Source of the DNA: Cloacibacterium sp046296655
Lineage (GTDB): Bacteria > Bacteroidota > Bacteroidia > Flavobacteriales > Weeksellaceae
Assembly: GCA_046296655.1 (NCBI GenBank)
Contig: JBKBLE010000009.1
Span: 14,646 to 78,645 of the forward strand
Reading direction: 5' to 3'
DNA length: 64,000 bases
Shown: piece by piece, positions 56,984-64,000 of the stretch
Layout of the letters: the number at the start of each line of letters is the position of its first letter
Numbering within the stretch: the first letter of the stretch is position 1
Translations under genes and position numbers: made by a program
Notes under the pieces: generated by a model
Seen by the model: the letters and a program-made list of their open reading frames with translations, nothing else
Told to the model about the DNA's origin: nothing
Databases searched by the model: none

Positions 56984-58768
56984 CTATTCTCCAGAAATAA
57001 TGTGGTGAAGGCTTTGTTTTAACATTTCTAACTGAGCTTTTTTGTCATCAATTTTATCAAAAGTATCTTTCAATAAAGGATTATCACGAGATACTTTGCC
57101 AAAGAAGCCTAAGTTGTTTTCTAATTTTACAATTTCTGCTTCTAAATCAGCCACTTGATTTTTGATTTTTCTAGCTTTATCAGTTAATTGAGATTCAGTA
57201 AGACCTTCTTCTTTCAAATCAAATTCATTGATTTTGTTCAGTCTTAATTTCTCTCTCATCGTTTTATTAAACTCTGTATTGATAGCCATTTTATCTCTTG
57301 GTACTTTTCCGATGTTGTTCCAAGCGGTTTTAATGTTTTCAATTTTTTCTACGCTTCCTTCTTCGTCGCCAATTTCTTTTAATTCATCTAAAAGCGCACG
57401 TTTTTTTTTGTAATTTTCTTTCCAGTCGTCTGTTACAGCATTATTTTTAGTTCTGTAATTGTTGAAAAACGTGTTGCAAGCTTCACGGAAATCATCCCAA
57501 ACTTTATTGGTCATACTTCTAGGAACGTGACCTATTTTTTTCCAGTCTTCTTGTAATTTTTTGAACAATGGAACTGCAATTTCCCAATCTTCAGAATTCA
57601 TATTATCCTGAGCGGTTTTTATAAGCTTCAGTTTTTCTTCTAAATTGGTATGCTGAGAGTTTTTAAGTCCTTTGTAGAATTCATTTTTCTTCGCGTTGAA
57701 AGCTCTAAGCGCTAATTTAAATTCGTTCCAGTTTTGGTTAGAGATTTTTCTAGGAACGCTTCCTAATTTTAAGAAATCTGCTCTTAAACTTTCTACGGTG
57801 TTGATGGCGTTTTGCCAATAATTATGATTCGGAGCTTTATCAGGAGAAGTCAGTTTTTTAATCGTTACGATGATTTGATTTTTCTTCTCAAGATTTGCTT
57901 GTTGTTCAGCTTCGATTACAGCTAATAATTCTGATTTTCTTTCGTGGATTTTGTTCGAAATTTCTTTGAATTCTTCCCAAGTTTTATCACGGAATTCTTC
58001 AGCAACTGGTTCTGCTTCTTCTTTCCAAAGTTTGTGTAAAAACTGTAATTCGTTTAATGCTTTTTGTACTACAGGTTCGTTTTGTAATTCTTTGGCTCTG
58101 GCAATAATTTGCCGTCTTTTTTCTAGATTATGTGCATATTCCTGCTCTCTGTATTCTTTATTTAAGTCTAACATTTGATAGAAATTATTCAAATGGTAGA
58201 AATAATTATTGTTAAGGTTTTTGAATTCTGATTTTGCTACTTGTCCAGCGTTGCTCCATTCTTCTTTAATTTCTCTGATGGCGCGGAAAAGATTGGTATT
58301 AGGTTCAGAATGGGTATATAGATTTTTTAATTTTTCTATGATTGCGATTCTCTTTTCGAGATTGTCTTTTTGCTCAGATTCTTGTTTTCTGCGGAAAACA
58401 TCATATTTTTCTTTGAAAATATTGCTCAGTGCAGAAATTTTTGATTGAAGAGGATGTTCATAATGTGCATCTGCTTCTTTTTGGTCTTCACTTTCTAGGT
58501 TTATTTTGTGAAGAAGCATTTCTTTTACTGCATTAAATTTTTTATGATTAGCTCCTGCATCTTCAGCATTAATCAGTGCTTCTAACTGGGTCATTAATTC
58601 ACCCGAAGTCATTTTTTCATGTTCGTGGTGTTCTACTATATCATGAGTTTCTTCTTCATGAACTTCTGAATCATGGCTTTCTTGAGGAGCAACAGATTGA
58701 TTAGCAGTTTCTTCGTTTGGATTTACAATGTTTTCTTGAGCTTCAGAATTAGGGTTATCTGTAATCAT
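56984..58768 (-). CDS. DUF349 repeat protein
   Basis: Highly helical, charged protein of 594 residues. At least four DUF349 repeats (about 140-560) show the pattern W-K-x-x-G-x-x-P/K followed by W-x-x-F, for example WKKIGHVPRSMTNKVWDDFR and WNNIGKVPRDKMAINTEFNK. The N-terminal 60 residues are acidic and His-rich (EVHEEETHDIVEHHEHE). Long coiled-coil segments are likely, including the C-terminal VADLEAEIVKLENNLGFFG. The family's role is unknown. It is followed in the operon by a secreted hypothetical protein. Confidence 0.88.
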   Translation of the reverse strand: MITDNPNSEAQENIVNPNEETANQSVAPQESHDSEVHEEETHDIVEHHEHEKMTSGELMTQLEALINAEDAGANHKKFNAVKEMLLHKINLESEDQKEADAHYEHPLQSKISALSNIFKEKYDVFRRKQESEQKDNLEKRIAIIEKLKNLYTHSEPNTNLFRAIREIKEEWSNAGQVAKSEFKNLNNNYFYHLNNFYQMLDLNKEYREQEYAHNLEKRRQIIARAKELQNEPVVQKALNELQFLHKLWKEEAEPVAEEFRDKTWEEFKEISNKIHERKSELLAVIEAEQQANLEKKNQIIVTIKKLTSPDKAPNHNYWQNAINTVESLRADFLKLGSVPRKISNQNWNEFKLALRAFNAKKNEFYKGLKNSQHTNLEEKLKLIKTAQDNMNSEDWEIAVPLFKKLQEDWKKIGHVPRSMTNKVWDDFREACNTFFNNYRTKNNAVTDDWKENYKKKRALLDELKEIGDEEGSVEKIENIKTAWNNIGKVPRDKMAINTEFNKTMREKLRLNKINEFDLKEEGLTESQLTDKARKIKNQVADLEAEIVKLENNLGFFGKVSRDNPLLKDTFDKIDDKKAQLEMLKQSLHHIISGE

Positions 58769-58944
58769 AGCAAATTAATTTTAAAAGTAATATGCTTTTT
58801 CAAACACTTTTTTTTGAATGTTTGAACGCATTTCGGCACTAAATTAAGGGTTTTTTATGAAATATGCAATTTTTTTGAAAACGAGATGAGTGTGTTCACT
58901 TTCAAAAAATACATCAGTCTAAATCTTTGATGGCTCAGAAGTGT

Positions 58945-59679
58945 TTACAGTTCTTCATTCCAAATTTCCCAAGCTTTTTCGGCTTGTTGTTCTAGCATGA
59001 AATAACCGTTAATGGTTTTTGCACCTTTTTCGGCAGCGTTTTTTAGAAATTTAGAAAGAGTAGGATTGTAAATTAAATCGATAACGAGATGATTTTCTGT
59101 AATACTTTCAAATGGGAAATGAAGCGTTTCTTCTATATTAGGAAAAGTTCCAACTGGTGTACATTGTATGATGATGAGGTTTTCTAGGACTTGATTTTCA
59201 GTGAGATTCTGATAATTGATTTCCGTAGTTCTAGAAACGGTAATAAACGGAATATTATTCTTTTTTAATACAAATTGAACGGCTTTTGCAGCACCGCCAT
59301 TTCCTAAAACGATGGCAGATTTTTGGTGTGGTTTTTTGTGCAGAAGAAGTGTTTTTTCAAATCCAAATGCATCAGTATTGAAACCTTTTGTTTTTCCTTT
59401 TTTGATGGAAATACAGTTGATGGCGCCAATTTCTTGGGCTTCTTCGCTCAATTCATCTAAATAAGGAATAATTTGTTCTTTGTATGGAATGGTCACATTA
59501 AGTCCTACAAGATTTTCGGTCTGAAAAATTTCAGGAATATTCTGAAGATTTTCGATATCAAATACTTCATAGGAATGGTTTTTCAAGAAAAGTTTTTGAA
59601 ATTTCTGTTCGAAATATTTTTTTGAAAAGGAGTAGGAAATATTTCTTCCTATAAGACCTAATTTTACTGATTTTTCCAT
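58945..59679 (-). CDS. aroE: Shikimate dehydrogenase
   Basis: NADPH-dependent reduction of 3-dehydroshikimate to shikimate in aromatic amino acid synthesis. The 244-residue protein is slightly short. The substrate site has ISYSFSKKYF (about 14-23), the catalytic Lys is in NVTIPYKEQIIPYL (about 61-74) and the Asp in GFNTDAFGFEKTL. The NADP motif VLGNGGAAKAVQFVL (about 124-138) is followed by FMLEQQAEKAWEIW at the end. It is followed in the same orientation by the DUF349 gene. Confidence 0.94.
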   Translation of the reverse strand: MEKSVKLGLIGRNISYSFSKKYFEQKFQKLFLKNHSYEVFDIENLQNIPEIFQTENLVGLNVTIPYKEQIIPYLDELSEEAQEIGAINCISIKKGKTKGFNTDAFGFEKTLLLHKKPHQKSAIVLGNGGAAKAVQFVLKKNNIPFITVSRTTEINYQNLTENQVLENLIIIQCTPVGTFPNIEETLHFPFESITENHLVIDLIYNPTLSKFLKNAAEKGAKTINGYFMLEQQAEKAWEIWNEEL

Positions 59680-59697
59680 AGTTCAAAGGTAATAAAA

Positions 59698-59721
59698 AAG
59701 GCTGGAAATGTTTCCAGCCTT
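59698..59721 (-). terminator. Terminator after the endonuclease gene
   Basis: Perfect 11-bp stem AAGGCTGGAAA / TTTCCAGCCTT with a TG loop; in the minus direction a T run follows. Confidence 0.9.
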
Positions 59722-59740
59722 GCAATGATTTGTATCAAGT

Positions 59741-61528
59741 TTATTCTACTAAAAATTTCTGAGCATTATCATCAAATTTTGCAAAATAAATTCCTTTTGG
59801 TAAGTTTTTAAGAACTAAGTAATTTTTATTCAAAAAGGGTTTTTCTGCCACTTGAACTAAAACTCCGCTTGTGTTGTAAATCTCTACTTTTTTAATTTTT
59901 TCAATATTTTTTCCGTTAACGAAAAGTGTGTTATTCTTAACAGGATTAGGGTAGATGCTGAACTTGTTAACTGTTGTTTCATCTGTTCCTAAGCCGTTAT
60001 AGCAAGTCCAACTTAAATCATCAAAAGCCACTCTGTTAGAGGTTGTGCTATTATTTTGTATGCTAATCGTTACATTTCCCGATACATTGATGTTTGAAAT
60101 GGTAGTGGTAGTTACAGTGTCTGAGTATGGGATTGTTCCTTTTTCAACACCATTAATAAATAATTTAAAACTTCCATTTGTTCCTGAAAATTTTAATTGG
60201 GTTTTAATTGTTAAGCTACTAATTCCTCCTGATATAGTTGAAGAACTAAGCGTGCCATTTCTTACAGTAATTGCTTTATTATTAATAGTTTGGTCTGTTC
60301 TAGAATCTACTGCAGTCCATGTGATTCCATTATTTGTCCAAGTATTAGTGGTGTAGGAAGACGAAGCGGTGGGAATGCTTTCAAAATTTTCAGTGCCGCA
60401 AGAAGTTGGAGGAGTTTCGCCACCACTTGATGCGGTAGTTGTACCATTTACACTATTACTTTGTGTAGATAAATTTCCAGCTGCATCTCTAGCTTTTACA
60501 TAAAATGAATAAGTTGTAGATGGATTAAGACCTGTTACAGTTGCGCTATTTGAGGCCGAAGATGTTTTAAGTGTTCCATCAACATAAATGTCATATGCAG
60601 CAACTATAATGTTATCAGTGGAAGCTGTCCAAGATAAAGATATTGTACTAGAGGTGCTTCCTGTAACTATTAGGTTAGTTGGTGTAGAAGGAGCTTCTGT
60701 ATCTGGAGTAGTACTTCCCCATATTAAAGCTACATATTCTGGATGGTCTATAAATGGGTTTCTATTGCCTTGATATGTATAAGCAGCGTTATTTCTATCT
60801 ATTTCTCTTTGAGATACAGGATCTGCAGCATTCCAAGCTAATAATACTTGTAATTCCCAATTTTGTAAACCAGGATAAGCAGAACCACCTAACATATTTC
60901 CTGTAGAGAATGATGAAAGTTTAGATTCATATCTTGTTACGAAATAAAATACCATTCTCGCAATATCTCCTTTAAAAGCATCTATTGGTTCAAAAACTAC
61001 ACCGCTATAACCAGCAGTAGTATTATTACCCAATTTAGAGCCGTTTCGAGAAGTAAAAGTAGGAGATGTAACTACACCAAAAGGATAGTTACTTCTCATT
61101 CCGTTTACTTTTCCGTCAGTAGGAGGAATATGGTGAATATCTGAAACCATAGGAGAAGCAGAGCCAAAGAAACTCTGTGGTACGATGTGTTCTCTGTTAT
61201 AGCAATCACCTTCTGTGTTGTAATTGCCACATTTTTTCACACCATGTTGGTAAACATAAGGATCTGCGCCAGTTGGATTTTCAGAATACATATCTAGAAC
61301 AGAACCGTCTTTTTCGTAATAATTATCTGAATCCGTTGATGGATATCCGTTGTATAGGTTATCATAAGACTTCGTCTGGTGACCATTTGTAATGATTTGG
61401 CTTAATTTTGTTTTAAGAGCAGCGCCAGATAAACCAGCAGTTCCGTCATAGTAACCAGTAGGAATTTGAGCAAAGATATTTGTTACAGAAAATAGTAGTC
61501 CTACAATTAGTAAAGTTTTAATCTTCAT
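59741..61528 (-). CDS. Secreted endonuclease I with fibronectin III and T9SS domains
   Basis: Extracellular nuclease of 595 residues. Order: signal peptide (about 1-20, ending IFAQ); EndA/NucM-like endonuclease I domain (about 22-275) with CYNREHIVPQSFFGSA and DIHHIPPTDGKVNGMRSNYP; fibronectin type III domain (about 280-368, APSTPTNLIVTGSTSSTISL); a beta-rich domain with a CGTENF start (about 380-510); and a type IX sorting domain (about 520-595, FSIYPNPVKNNTLFV). It probably degrades environmental DNA for nutrients. The -7 box at 61554 fits the ATG. Confidence 0.92.
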   Translation of the reverse strand: MKIKTLLIVGLLFSVTNIFAQIPTGYYDGTAGLSGAALKTKLSQIITNGHQTKSYDNLYNGYPSTDSDNYYEKDGSVLDMYSENPTGADPYVYQHGVKKCGNYNTEGDCYNREHIVPQSFFGSASPMVSDIHHIPPTDGKVNGMRSNYPFGVVTSPTFTSRNGSKLGNNTTAGYSGVVFEPIDAFKGDIARMVFYFVTRYESKLSSFSTGNMLGGSAYPGLQNWELQVLLAWNAADPVSQREIDRNNAAYTYQGNRNPFIDHPEYVALIWGSTTPDTEAPSTPTNLIVTGSTSSTISLSWTASTDNIIVAAYDIYVDGTLKTSSASNSATVTGLNPSTTYSFYVKARDAAGNLSTQSNSVNGTTTASSGGETPPTSCGTENFESIPTASSSYTTNTWTNNGITWTAVDSRTDQTINNKAITVRNGTLSSSTISGGISSLTIKTQLKFSGTNGSFKLFINGVEKGTIPYSDTVTTTTISNINVSGNVTISIQNNSTTSNRVAFDDLSWTCYNGLGTDETTVNKFSIYPNPVKNNTLFVNGKNIEKIKKVEIYNTSGVLVQVAEKPFLNKNYLVLKNLPKGIYFAKFDDNAQKFLVE

Positions 61529-61553
61529 AATGTTAAAGTAATAAAAAGAGACA

Positions 61554-61561
61554 CAAAGTTA
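61554..61561 (-). promoter_or_regulatory. -7 promoter box of the endonuclease gene
   Basis: TAACTTTG on the minus strand matches TAnnTTTG, 25 bases before the ATG. Confidence 0.6.
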
Positions 61562-61582
61562 GTATAATTATCTATAGGATAA

Positions 61583-62797
61583 TTAATTATTTTCAATAAT
61601 GTTCTCTTTATTAATTTTAGAAAAAATCCAAGAAACAGAAATTCCAAAGAAAAGTCCAATTAAAGCCACATAGAAATAATTAGGCCAGAAAATTTTAACA
61701 GGAAAAGGTAACGTTTCAGTAGCTTTGAAAACGCCAGTTTGTATTTGGACAACACAAATAATCGTCCCCAAAATCAATCCAGAGATTACCCCAAACAGCA
61801 CAATAAGTAAACCAGTATAGAAATAAGTCTTTCGTAAATCACTAATCGTAAAACCTAAAGAAATCAGAGATTTAGCTTGATCTTTTTTGTCGAGCTGAAG
61901 AATAATAATAGCGCCTGCAAGGTTAAATGTAGTAATAAAAATCACCAAAGCAAAGATGAGGTAAATCATCAGTTTTTCGGTGTTAATCATTTTCCAAAAG
62001 GCAGCGTTTTCTTCTGCTTTTGTTTTTATGGTAACTTGATTGCCGAGTTTATTTTGTAAATCTTCTTTTAGAGCGTCTGCTTTTTCAGGATTTTTTAGTT
62101 TTATGGCAATCTCGTAAGCAGAATTTTTAGGCAAGTTCAGTAACTCCGAAGTCAGTTCCAGCGGAGCGATGATATAATTGTTCAGTTGGTCATTTCCAGG
62201 GAAAATTCCAGTGACGTAAATGTCTCTTTTATTGAAAATATCTTCTTCTTTATTGATGATTCCTTTGCCAGGTTTTGGCATGAAAAGAGTCGCTACGTTT
62301 ACATCATTAGCTACGGGAATTGCCAATCTGTTGTTCAGTTGAGCTTCCATAATCACTTCATTCATAAATTTAAATGAAGGATAACTTCCGTAGAAAATAT
62401 TTTTGTCTATCGGGTTTACTTTTACATAAGCCGAGTCTACGCCTCTTATGTAAGCTATTTCGCCCGTATTGTTGTAGTCTATGTAAACTTTTTCTTCAAT
62501 CATTTTAGAAAAATGACTGATTTCGTTTACAGATTTCAGGGTAGTAGTTACTTTTTGAATATTGGGAATAACTTTTCCTTGAGCGCTTTTCAGCGTAAGA
62601 TCGGCATGAAGGTTAGAAATAAAATCTTTGTTGAGGTCTTCTAATCCAGAAAAAACCGAAATAATAATAAACATAGCGGCAACCGCTACCATCATAGCAA
62701 AAGCAGCCAATCCTGTAATAAAACTTACAGCTTGGCTTCCTTTTTTAGCAATGAGATATCTTCTCGCGATATAAAAAGCGGTATTTCCTTTGGCCAT
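61583..62797 (-). CDS. LolC/LolE-like ABC permease
   Basis: FtsX-fold permease of 404 residues that would release lipoproteins from the inner membrane for outer-membrane transport. The N-terminal FYIARRYLIAKKGSQAVSFI is the family start. One membrane segment (about 31-54) is followed by a periplasmic MacB-like domain (about 60-265) and three C-terminal segments (about 272-298, 320-345, 365-390). The partner ATPase LolD is not in this window. It follows rbfA by three bases and is co-transcribed with it. Confidence 0.9.
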   Translation of the reverse strand: MAKGNTAFYIARRYLIAKKGSQAVSFITGLAAFAMMVAVAAMFIIISVFSGLEDLNKDFISNLHADLTLKSAQGKVIPNIQKVTTTLKSVNEISHFSKMIEEKVYIDYNNTGEIAYIRGVDSAYVKVNPIDKNIFYGSYPSFKFMNEVIMEAQLNNRLAIPVANDVNVATLFMPKPGKGIINKEEDIFNKRDIYVTGIFPGNDQLNNYIIAPLELTSELLNLPKNSAYEIAIKLKNPEKADALKEDLQNKLGNQVTIKTKAEENAAFWKMINTEKLMIYLIFALVIFITTFNLAGAIIILQLDKKDQAKSLISLGFTISDLRKTYFYTGLLIVLFGVISGLILGTIICVVQIQTGVFKATETLPFPVKIFWPNYFYVALIGLFFGISVSWIFSKINKENIIENN

Positions 62798-62800
62798 TTT

Positions 62801-63163
62801 TTATAAAATAGGATTGTCTCCCAGACCTTTTAGTTCTTTTTCTATACGTTCTACATCATCTAATGTAGTGTCTAAATAGAAATTAAGTTCAGGGATTATT
62901 CGCACTTGTTTTGCCATTTTCTGACCAATAAAATTTCTGTAGAAAGACTTATTTTCGACTATCTCCTTCATAATTGGCGTTCTAAATTCTTGCGGAAAGA
63001 TACTCAAATAAATTTTAGCAATGCTTAAATCAGCCGTTACCTTTACATCAGAAACGGTGATTAGAAAATTTTGTTTGCTCTCTGAAGCGAGTTTTCTAAA
63101 AAGTTCAGCAAAATCTTCTTGAATAATCCGTGCTACTTTTCTTTGTCTGTTACTTTCATTCAT
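62801..63163 (-). CDS. rbfA: 30S ribosome-binding factor A
   Basis: Small KH-fold protein of 120 residues needed for 16S rRNA maturation, especially in the cold. It starts ESNRQRKVARIIQEDFAELF (about 3-22), has VKVTADLSIAKIYLSIFP (about 41-58) and ends in PELNFYLDTTLDDVERIEK. All are family signatures. The -7 box at 63168 ends four bases from the ATG, so the mRNA is nearly leaderless. Confidence 0.94.
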   Translation of the reverse strand: MNESNRQRKVARIIQEDFAELFRKLASESKQNFLITVSDVKVTADLSIAKIYLSIFPQEFRTPIMKEIVENKSFYRNFIGQKMAKQVRIIPELNFYLDTTLDDVERIEKELKGLGDNPIL

Positions 63164-63167
63164 GTTG

Positions 63168-63175
63168 CAAATTTA
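63168..63175 (-). promoter_or_regulatory. -7 promoter box of rbfA-lolC/E
   Basis: TAAATTTG on the minus strand matches TAnnTTTG, four bases before the ATG. Confidence 0.65.
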
Positions 63176-63194
63176 GTATTTTTGTTTGAGATTT

Positions 63195-63346
63195 TGGGCG
63201 TGTCCTTTTCTTTTTGCCAAACGCAAGGTCTTGACCATAAAAAGAAAAGGTCGGTATTCGGCTCCCACTTTTTTCTAAATTTTTTATCAAAACCTATGCC
63301 TTTGCAATAAAAATTTAGAAAAAGAGTTCCGCCTACTCCCTCACGC
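63195..63346. repeat. GGGCG-bounded palindromic element
   Basis: Outer GCGTG (63198-63202) pairs with CACGC (63342-63346). Inside lie a perfect 12-bp stem CCTTTTCTTTTT / AAAAAGAAAAGG (63204-63215, 63239-63250) and an AT-rich stem TTTTTCTAAATTTTT with its complement (63270-63285, 63309-63323). It fills the gap between rbfA and mce. Confidence 0.72.
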
Positions 63347-63392
63347 AAGCTAAGATTTTGATAGAAATTAAGTAAAAAATTACCACATCATC

Positions 63393-63791
63393 ATGAAAAT
63401 AGAACACTTAGGAATCGCCATTAAAAGTCTAGAAACCTCAGACAATCTTTTTGCAAAACTTCTTGGGAAAAGCAATTACAAACAAGAATCGGTAGAAAGA
63501 GAAGGTGTAACTACCTCTTTTTATCAATTAGGAGAAAGCAAAATAGAACTTTTGGAAGCCACCAATCCAGAAAGTCCAATTGCGAAGTTTATCGACAAAA
63601 AAGGAGAAGGAATTCATCATATTGCTTTTGGAGTAGAAGATATTAGAGCAGAAATAGAAAGATTAAAAGCAGAAGGTTTTGTTTTTATCTCCGAAGAGCC
63701 AAAAGATGGCGCAGACAATAAGTTGGTGGTTTTCTTACATCCTAAGTCTACAAATGGTGTTTTGGTAGAATTGTGTCAAGAAAAACCGTAA
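63393..63791 (+). CDS. mce: Methylmalonyl-CoA epimerase
   Basis: Interconverts the (S) and (R) forms of methylmalonyl-CoA. This 132-residue VOC-fold protein has the metal ligands in EHLGIAIKSLE (His4), GIHHIAFGVED (about 71-81) and the Glu in VLVELCQEKP near the end. With the B12 adenosyltransferase at 18184 it indicates a methylmalonyl-CoA pathway, for propionate or odd-chain fatty acid use. It follows a palindromic element, and no promoter box was found close to its start. Confidence 0.93.
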   Translation: MKIEHLGIAIKSLETSDNLFAKLLGKSNYKQESVEREGVTTSFYQLGESKIELLEATNPESPIAKFIDKKGEGIHHIAFGVEDIRAEIERLKAEGFVFISEEPKDGADNKLVVFLHPKSTNGVLVELCQEKP

Positions 63792-63819
63792 ATTTTTTTT
63801 GAATTTTCCGAAAAAATCT

Positions 63820-63827
63820 TACATTTG
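63820..63827 (+). promoter_or_regulatory. Promoter of the tRNA gene
   Basis: TACATTTG matches TAnnTTTG, with TTG at 63799-63801 (18-base spacer), about 40 bases before the tRNA. Confidence 0.7.
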
Positions 63828-63867
63828 CACACCCAATTGAAATAAAGATATTTTATCATAAATATTT

Positions 63868-63941
63868 GGCCTTGTAACTCAGTTGGTTAGAGTAGCTGAC
63901 TCATAATCAGCAAGTCCTTGGTTCGAGCCCAAGCTGGGCCA
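63868..63941 (+). tRNA. tRNA-Met (CAT anticodon)
   Basis: The 74 bases fold as a cloverleaf: acceptor GGCCTTG / CTGGGCC with one T-T mismatch and one G-T pair, D stem ACTC / GAGT, anticodon stem GCTGA / TCAGC, loop CTCATAA with anticodon CAT, and T arm CTTGG-TTCGAGC-CCAAG. The discriminator is A; CCA is not fully encoded. Initiator tRNAs start differently, so elongator Met is likely; Ile with a lysidine-modified CAT is the alternative. Confidence 0.9.
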
Positions 63942-63942
63942 C

Positions 63943-63973
63943 AAAATCCTCAGAATTTCTGAGGATTTTGTTA
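63943..63973 (+). terminator. Terminator after the tRNA
   Basis: Perfect 12-bp stem AAAATCCTCAGA / TCTGAGGATTTT with an ATT loop. Confidence 0.85.
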
Positions 63974-64000
63974 TTTTTGTATAAATGAAACATTTTGTTT

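Noticed and set aside
61566..61584. Terminator after the LolC/E gene
   Set aside because: AATTATC / GATAATT forms a weak AT-only stem and no T run follows in the direction of transcription.

Overview
The window is AT-rich DNA from a Flavobacteriia-type Bacteroidota. The evidence is in the sequence: many genes are preceded by the Bacteroidota -7 promoter box TAnnTTTG, often only a few bases from the ATG; two products carry type IX secretion (T9SS) C-terminal sorting domains; the 14-gene nuo operon has the short NuoG typical of flavobacteria; and several family-restricted genes are present (DUF5606, HopJ-like, NDH-2 with complex I). The gene set and a norCB-like pair suggest the Weeksellaceae (Chryseobacterium/Cloacibacterium relatives); that level of placement is inference.

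Layout. 1-4416: partial hemH, a Nfu-type Fe-S carrier with a duplicated N-domain, a gamma-carbonic-anhydrase-like protein, a GNAT enzyme, and a divergent norC-norB-like pair behind an FNR/CRP-type site. 4719-15142: PIF1-like helicase, proC, an ABC-F ATPase, HopJ-like protein, GH25 lysozyme, NDH-2, trmD, an EEP-family hydrolase, Lrp regulator, deoC. 15216-23635: a minimal T9SS-tail protein, hemB, lptB, cobalamin adenosyltransferase, thiamine pyrophosphokinase, arginine decarboxylase, a BON/SH3 pair and a dicarboxylate symporter. 23789-30823: Mrp and a second Nfu, Ppx/GppA, SixA, ruvX-def, DUF5606, mazG and two uncharacterised genes. 30872-38971: a TetR-TolC-HlyD-ABC-ABC-permease-permease export operon whose longer junctions are all filled with repeats. 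39095-52466: complete nuoA-N operon. 52584-63791: a 59-residue membrane protein, GNAT-like enzyme, Zn peptidase, YigZ, ribD, DUF349 protein, aroE, a T9SS-secreted endonuclease I, LolC/E permease, rbfA and methylmalonyl-CoA epimerase, then a tRNA with CAT anticodon.

The genes are mostly housekeeping. Fe-S assembly (two Nfu, Mrp) would serve the Fe-S-rich complex I; Mce and the PduO-type adenosyltransferase both point to a B12-dependent methylmalonyl-CoA route; hemB and hemH serve the haem-dependent respiratory chain.

The unusual content lies between the genes. (1) Short degenerate tandem arrays, nearly always of 7-bp period but of unrelated sequence, hug stop and start codons at many junctions, and two sit inside the ABC-F coding sequence. 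(2) A compact 401-bp element consists of a GIY-YIG nuclease gene between ~40-bp imperfect inverted repeats; an internally deleted copy and a palindrome with the same ends lie in neighbouring junctions of the same operon. (3) A 66-bp two-hairpin tandem array runs into an assembly gap, with a lone relative near 18.8 kb. (4) Three long GC-rich or GGGCG-bounded palindromic elements lie at 16.7, 22.2 and 63.2 kb. (5) The NorB-like protein appears to lack an FeB histidine, the conserved glutamates and one haem b ligand.
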